Source of the DNA: Antarctobacter heliothermus
Lineage (GTDB): Bacteria; Pseudomonadota; Alphaproteobacteria; Rhodobacterales; Rhodobacteraceae
Direction of reading: 5' to 3'
Assembly (NCBI RefSeq): GCF_900188425.1
Contig: NZ_FZON01000004.1
Span: forward strand, 62,001-126,000
DNA length: 64,000 bases
Shown: one piece after another, positions 61,951-64,000 of the stretch
How the letters are laid out: every line of letters starts with the position of its first letter
Position numbering within the stretch: the first letter of the stretch is position 1
Made by a program: the position numbers and the translations under genes
Notes under the pieces: generated by a model
Databases searched by the model: none
Told to the model about the DNA's origin: nothing
The model's input: the letters and a program-made list of their open reading frames with translations, nothing else

Positions 61951-64000
61951 ATGTCACCTTCAAGCCTCTTCAAACCGACGATCCTGATGGCGCTCGCGCT
62001 AATGGCGGTGATTGTCATGATGGTTTTGCCCGTACCCTCCTGGGTACTGGATGTCGGTCTGGCCGCGTCCTTTGGTCTTGCAATTCTGATCTTTACGGTC
62101 ACGCTTTTTATCGAACGCCCGCTGGATTTTTCCGCATTTCCGACAATCCTTTTGACCTCGCTGATGCTGCGGCTGTCGCTCAACGTCAGCTCTACCAAGT
62201 TGATCATTGGTCAGGGGCACACCGGCACTCATGCGGCCGGTGAGGTAATCGAAGGTTTCGCCAATTTTGTCATGGGCGGCAGCGTTTTTCTGGGCCTTGT
62301 TGTCTTTGGCGTGCTGATGATCGTGAACTTTGCCGTGATCACCAAAGGTTCGGCACGCATGGCCGAGGTTTCGGCCCGCTTTGCGCTAGACGCGATGCCG
62401 GGAAAACAATTGGCCATCGATGCGGACATGTCGGCCGGAGCCATCGACCACGCAGAAGCCAAGCGCCGTCGTGAAACCGAACAGCAAGAGACAACCTTTT
62501 TCGGATCTCTCGACGGGGCGTCGAAATTCGTCAAGGGCGACGCAGTTGCCGGCCTTTTGATTACCATATTGAATCTTGTCATGGGGATCATCATGGGCAC
62601 CGTGATGCACGGTATGCCGCTGAGCAGCGCGCTTGAGACCTATGCCATCCTGACCGTTGGTGACGGGCTGGTATCTCAGATCCCGGCTGTGATCATTTCG
62701 ATTGCGGCAGGTCTCTTGCTGGCGCGTGGCGGGTCCACCGGCGCGACGGATGTCGCGGTTGCAGCCCAACTCGGGCGGCATCCCTCGGCGCTTTTGGCGG
62801 TTGCAGTGCTGATGGTGCTTTTTGCGCTGGTTCCAGGCCTGCCTTTTGTGCCCTTCATTCTTGGCGGCGGGGTTCTTGGCGGGACAGCATGGTGGTTGTC
62901 CAGACGTCCTCCTGAAACAGAAGACAGCACAGACACCACCGAGGAAGAGCCCGGGCCGCCCGTTCAGCATATGGGAGACGTTCTTGATCTGGACGACATC
63001 CATGTCGAGTTTGCACCCGATCTGGTCAATATGGTGCTGGATCCGGGCACCGGGCTGGACGTCAGAATTGCCAACATGCGGCGGCATATCGCGTCGCATT
63101 TCGGCCTCGTCCTGCCAGAAATCCGGCTGACGGACGCCCCTTCCTTGCCGACCGGCACTTATGTGATCCGCATCCACGGGGTCGAAATGGCGCGGGGTGA
63201 GTTGAATCCCGACTTCGTTCTTGCACTCTTGCCGGAGTTCAGCGGTGCCCTGCCACAGGGACGTGACGTTACTGAACCAGTCTACGGCGCGCCCGCACGC
63301 TGGTTGCGGCCCGAGGATCAGGAAAAGGCAGCGATCACCGGAGCGACAATCGTTTCACCAACCGAAGTGCTGGCAACCCATCTGCTGGAGGTTATCCGAC
63401 GCAACTTTGGCCGCCTTCTCACGTTGAAGGCGTTGCGCCGTCTACTGGATGAAATGGTTTCTCTCAGCAACCAATCTCGGGCCGAAGCAAATCGCAAGCT
63501 TCTGGATGAGCTGATCCCGGACAAGGTGCAGATCGATACTCTGCTTCAGGTGCTACGTCTGTTGTTGGATGAACAGGTTTCAGTGCGCAACCTGCCGTTG
63601 ATCCTTGAGACAATTGCCGAAATGCGGGGCCAGCAATCTCAGGCCGAAGCCATCTGTGAGCATGTGCGCCAGCGGCTTGGTTTTCAGCTTGTGGCTGGGA
63701 TGCGGCGTGACGACGGGACGATTCCACTGGTGCAGCTTGCCCCGGAATGGGAAGAGACCTTTTTGTCCTATCAGGTCGAAAGCAGCCAAGGGGCGCTGGA
63801 TGTGGCGCTGCCGCCGGACAAATTCGAGGCGCTCACCAGCGGTTTGGCTGATACCATCGGCGAAGCAGCAAACCGGGGCGTTTCTGCCGCTGTGGTCACA
63901 TCTGCCCGACGCAGAAGGTTTCTGCGTACGGTCATGGTTGCCAAGGGCCTCAGCAATCCCGTCATGTCCTATGAGGAAATCGGGCTTGAGGCACGGCCCG
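61951..64000 (+). CDS. flhA: Flagellar export gate protein FlhA (truncated by window edge)
   Basis: The frame starts at ATG 61951 and is still open at base 64000, giving 683 residues. It has about eight membrane helices in the first 320 residues with the FHIPEP-family motifs: LMLRLSLNVSSTKLIIGQGH, NFVMGGSVFLGLVVF, MAEVSARFALDAMPGKQLAI, DADMSAGAID and GLVSQIPAVIISIAAGLLL. The cytoplasmic domain follows with YVIRIHGVEMARGELNPD, HLLEVIRRN and the VSVRNLPLILETIAE segment. It forms the export gate of the flagellar type III system. A start at 61987 is an alternative. Confidence 0.96.
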   Translation, partial: MSPSSLFKPTILMALALMAVIVMMVLPVPSWVLDVGLAASFGLAILIFTVTLFIERPLDFSAFPTILLTSLMLRLSLNVSSTKLIIGQGHTGTHAAGEVIEGFANFVMGGSVFLGLVVFGVLMIVNFAVITKGSARMAEVSARFALDAMPGKQLAIDADMSAGAIDHAEAKRRRETEQQETTFFGSLDGASKFVKGDAVAGLLITILNLVMGIIMGTVMHGMPLSSALETYAILTVGDGLVSQIPAVIISIAAGLLLARGGSTGATDVAVAAQLGRHPSALLAVAVLMVLFALVPGLPFVPFILGGGVLGGTAWWLSRRPPETEDSTDTTEEEPGPPVQHMGDVLDLDDIHVEFAPDLVNMVLDPGTGLDVRIANMRRHIASHFGLVLPEIRLTDAPSLPTGTYVIRIHGVEMARGELNPDFVLALLPEFSGALPQGRDVTEPVYGAPARWLRPEDQEKAAITGATIVSPTEVLATHLLEVIRRNFGRLLTLKALRRLLDEMVSLSNQSRAEANRKLLDELIPDKVQIDTLLQVLRLLLDEQVSVRNLPLILETIAEMRGQQSQAEAICEHVRQRLGFQLVAGMRRDDGTIPLVQLAPEWEETFLSYQVESSQGALDVALPPDKFEALTSGLADTIGEAANRGVSAAVVTSARRRRFLRTVMVAKGLSNPVMSYEEIGLEARP

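Noticed and set aside
1-64000. tRNA or rRNA genes, insertion sequences, prophage and CRISPR arrays
   Set aside because: I looked for transposase or integrase motifs, regular repeat-spacer patterns and tRNA-like cloverleaf signals in the gaps and saw none. A covariance-model search was not possible here.

Overview
The window is a contiguous piece of high-GC chromosome from an alphaproteobacterium, almost certainly a member of the Rhodobacteraceae (Roseobacter group). Three things point there. The block rho-mnmE-mnmG-rsmG-parA-parB lies divergent from maf-aroE-coaE-dnaQ, with secB, fxsA and a Tim44-like gene next to it. Two perfect parS sites are present. The flagellar locus has the order motB-flgE-flgK-flgL-flgI-motA-(unknown)-flhA. 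No tRNA, rRNA, insertion sequence, prophage or CRISPR array was seen. The genome is compact, with many 1- or 4-base stop/start overlaps.

Layout. 1-3.5 kb: the end of ferrochelatase, a tiny secreted or membrane protein, two L,D-transpeptidases flanking a CAP-domain lipoprotein, and a NavBac-type voltage-gated sodium channel. 3.5-10.4 kb: an RNA methyltransferase and three tandem, translationally coupled ABC half-exporters. 10.5-18.5 kb: CCA-adding enzyme, two NUDIX hydrolases around Hsp33, a response regulator/PP2C phosphatase divergent from an Hpt protein, an SDR, threonine dehydratase and a membrane protein. 18.6-27.6 kb: argG, an SCP2-like protein, a DUF7282-like periplasmic protein, msrA, a ribokinase-like sugar kinase, malic enzyme and mutS. 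27.7-31.9 kb: grpE-hrcA divergent from rph-rdgB-hemW.

31.9-45.4 kb looks like the replication-origin neighbourhood. parB, parA, rsmG, mnmG, mnmE and rho all run leftward, and maf, aroE, coaE and dnaQ run rightward. Between them is an AT-rich 534-bp gap with an inverted repeat around a near-consensus DnaA box and several TCCCCA boxes. Two perfect 16-bp parS palindromes sit inside the 5' ends of rsmG and mnmG. Next come secB, fxsA, a Tim44-like gene, mltA and an Smr-domain gene.

45.4-52.3 kb holds an MFS transporter and an exopolysaccharide set: Wza-like export lipoprotein, sugar-nucleotide epimerase-like protein, sugar transferase and YjbF/YjbH. 52.4 kb to the end is a flagellar operon for the stator, hook, hook-junction proteins, P-ring and export gate. 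It includes a 757-residue predicted periplasmic protein of unknown function between motA and flhA, which is the best novelty candidate here. The rest is largely housekeeping; no clearly undescribed multi-gene system was found.
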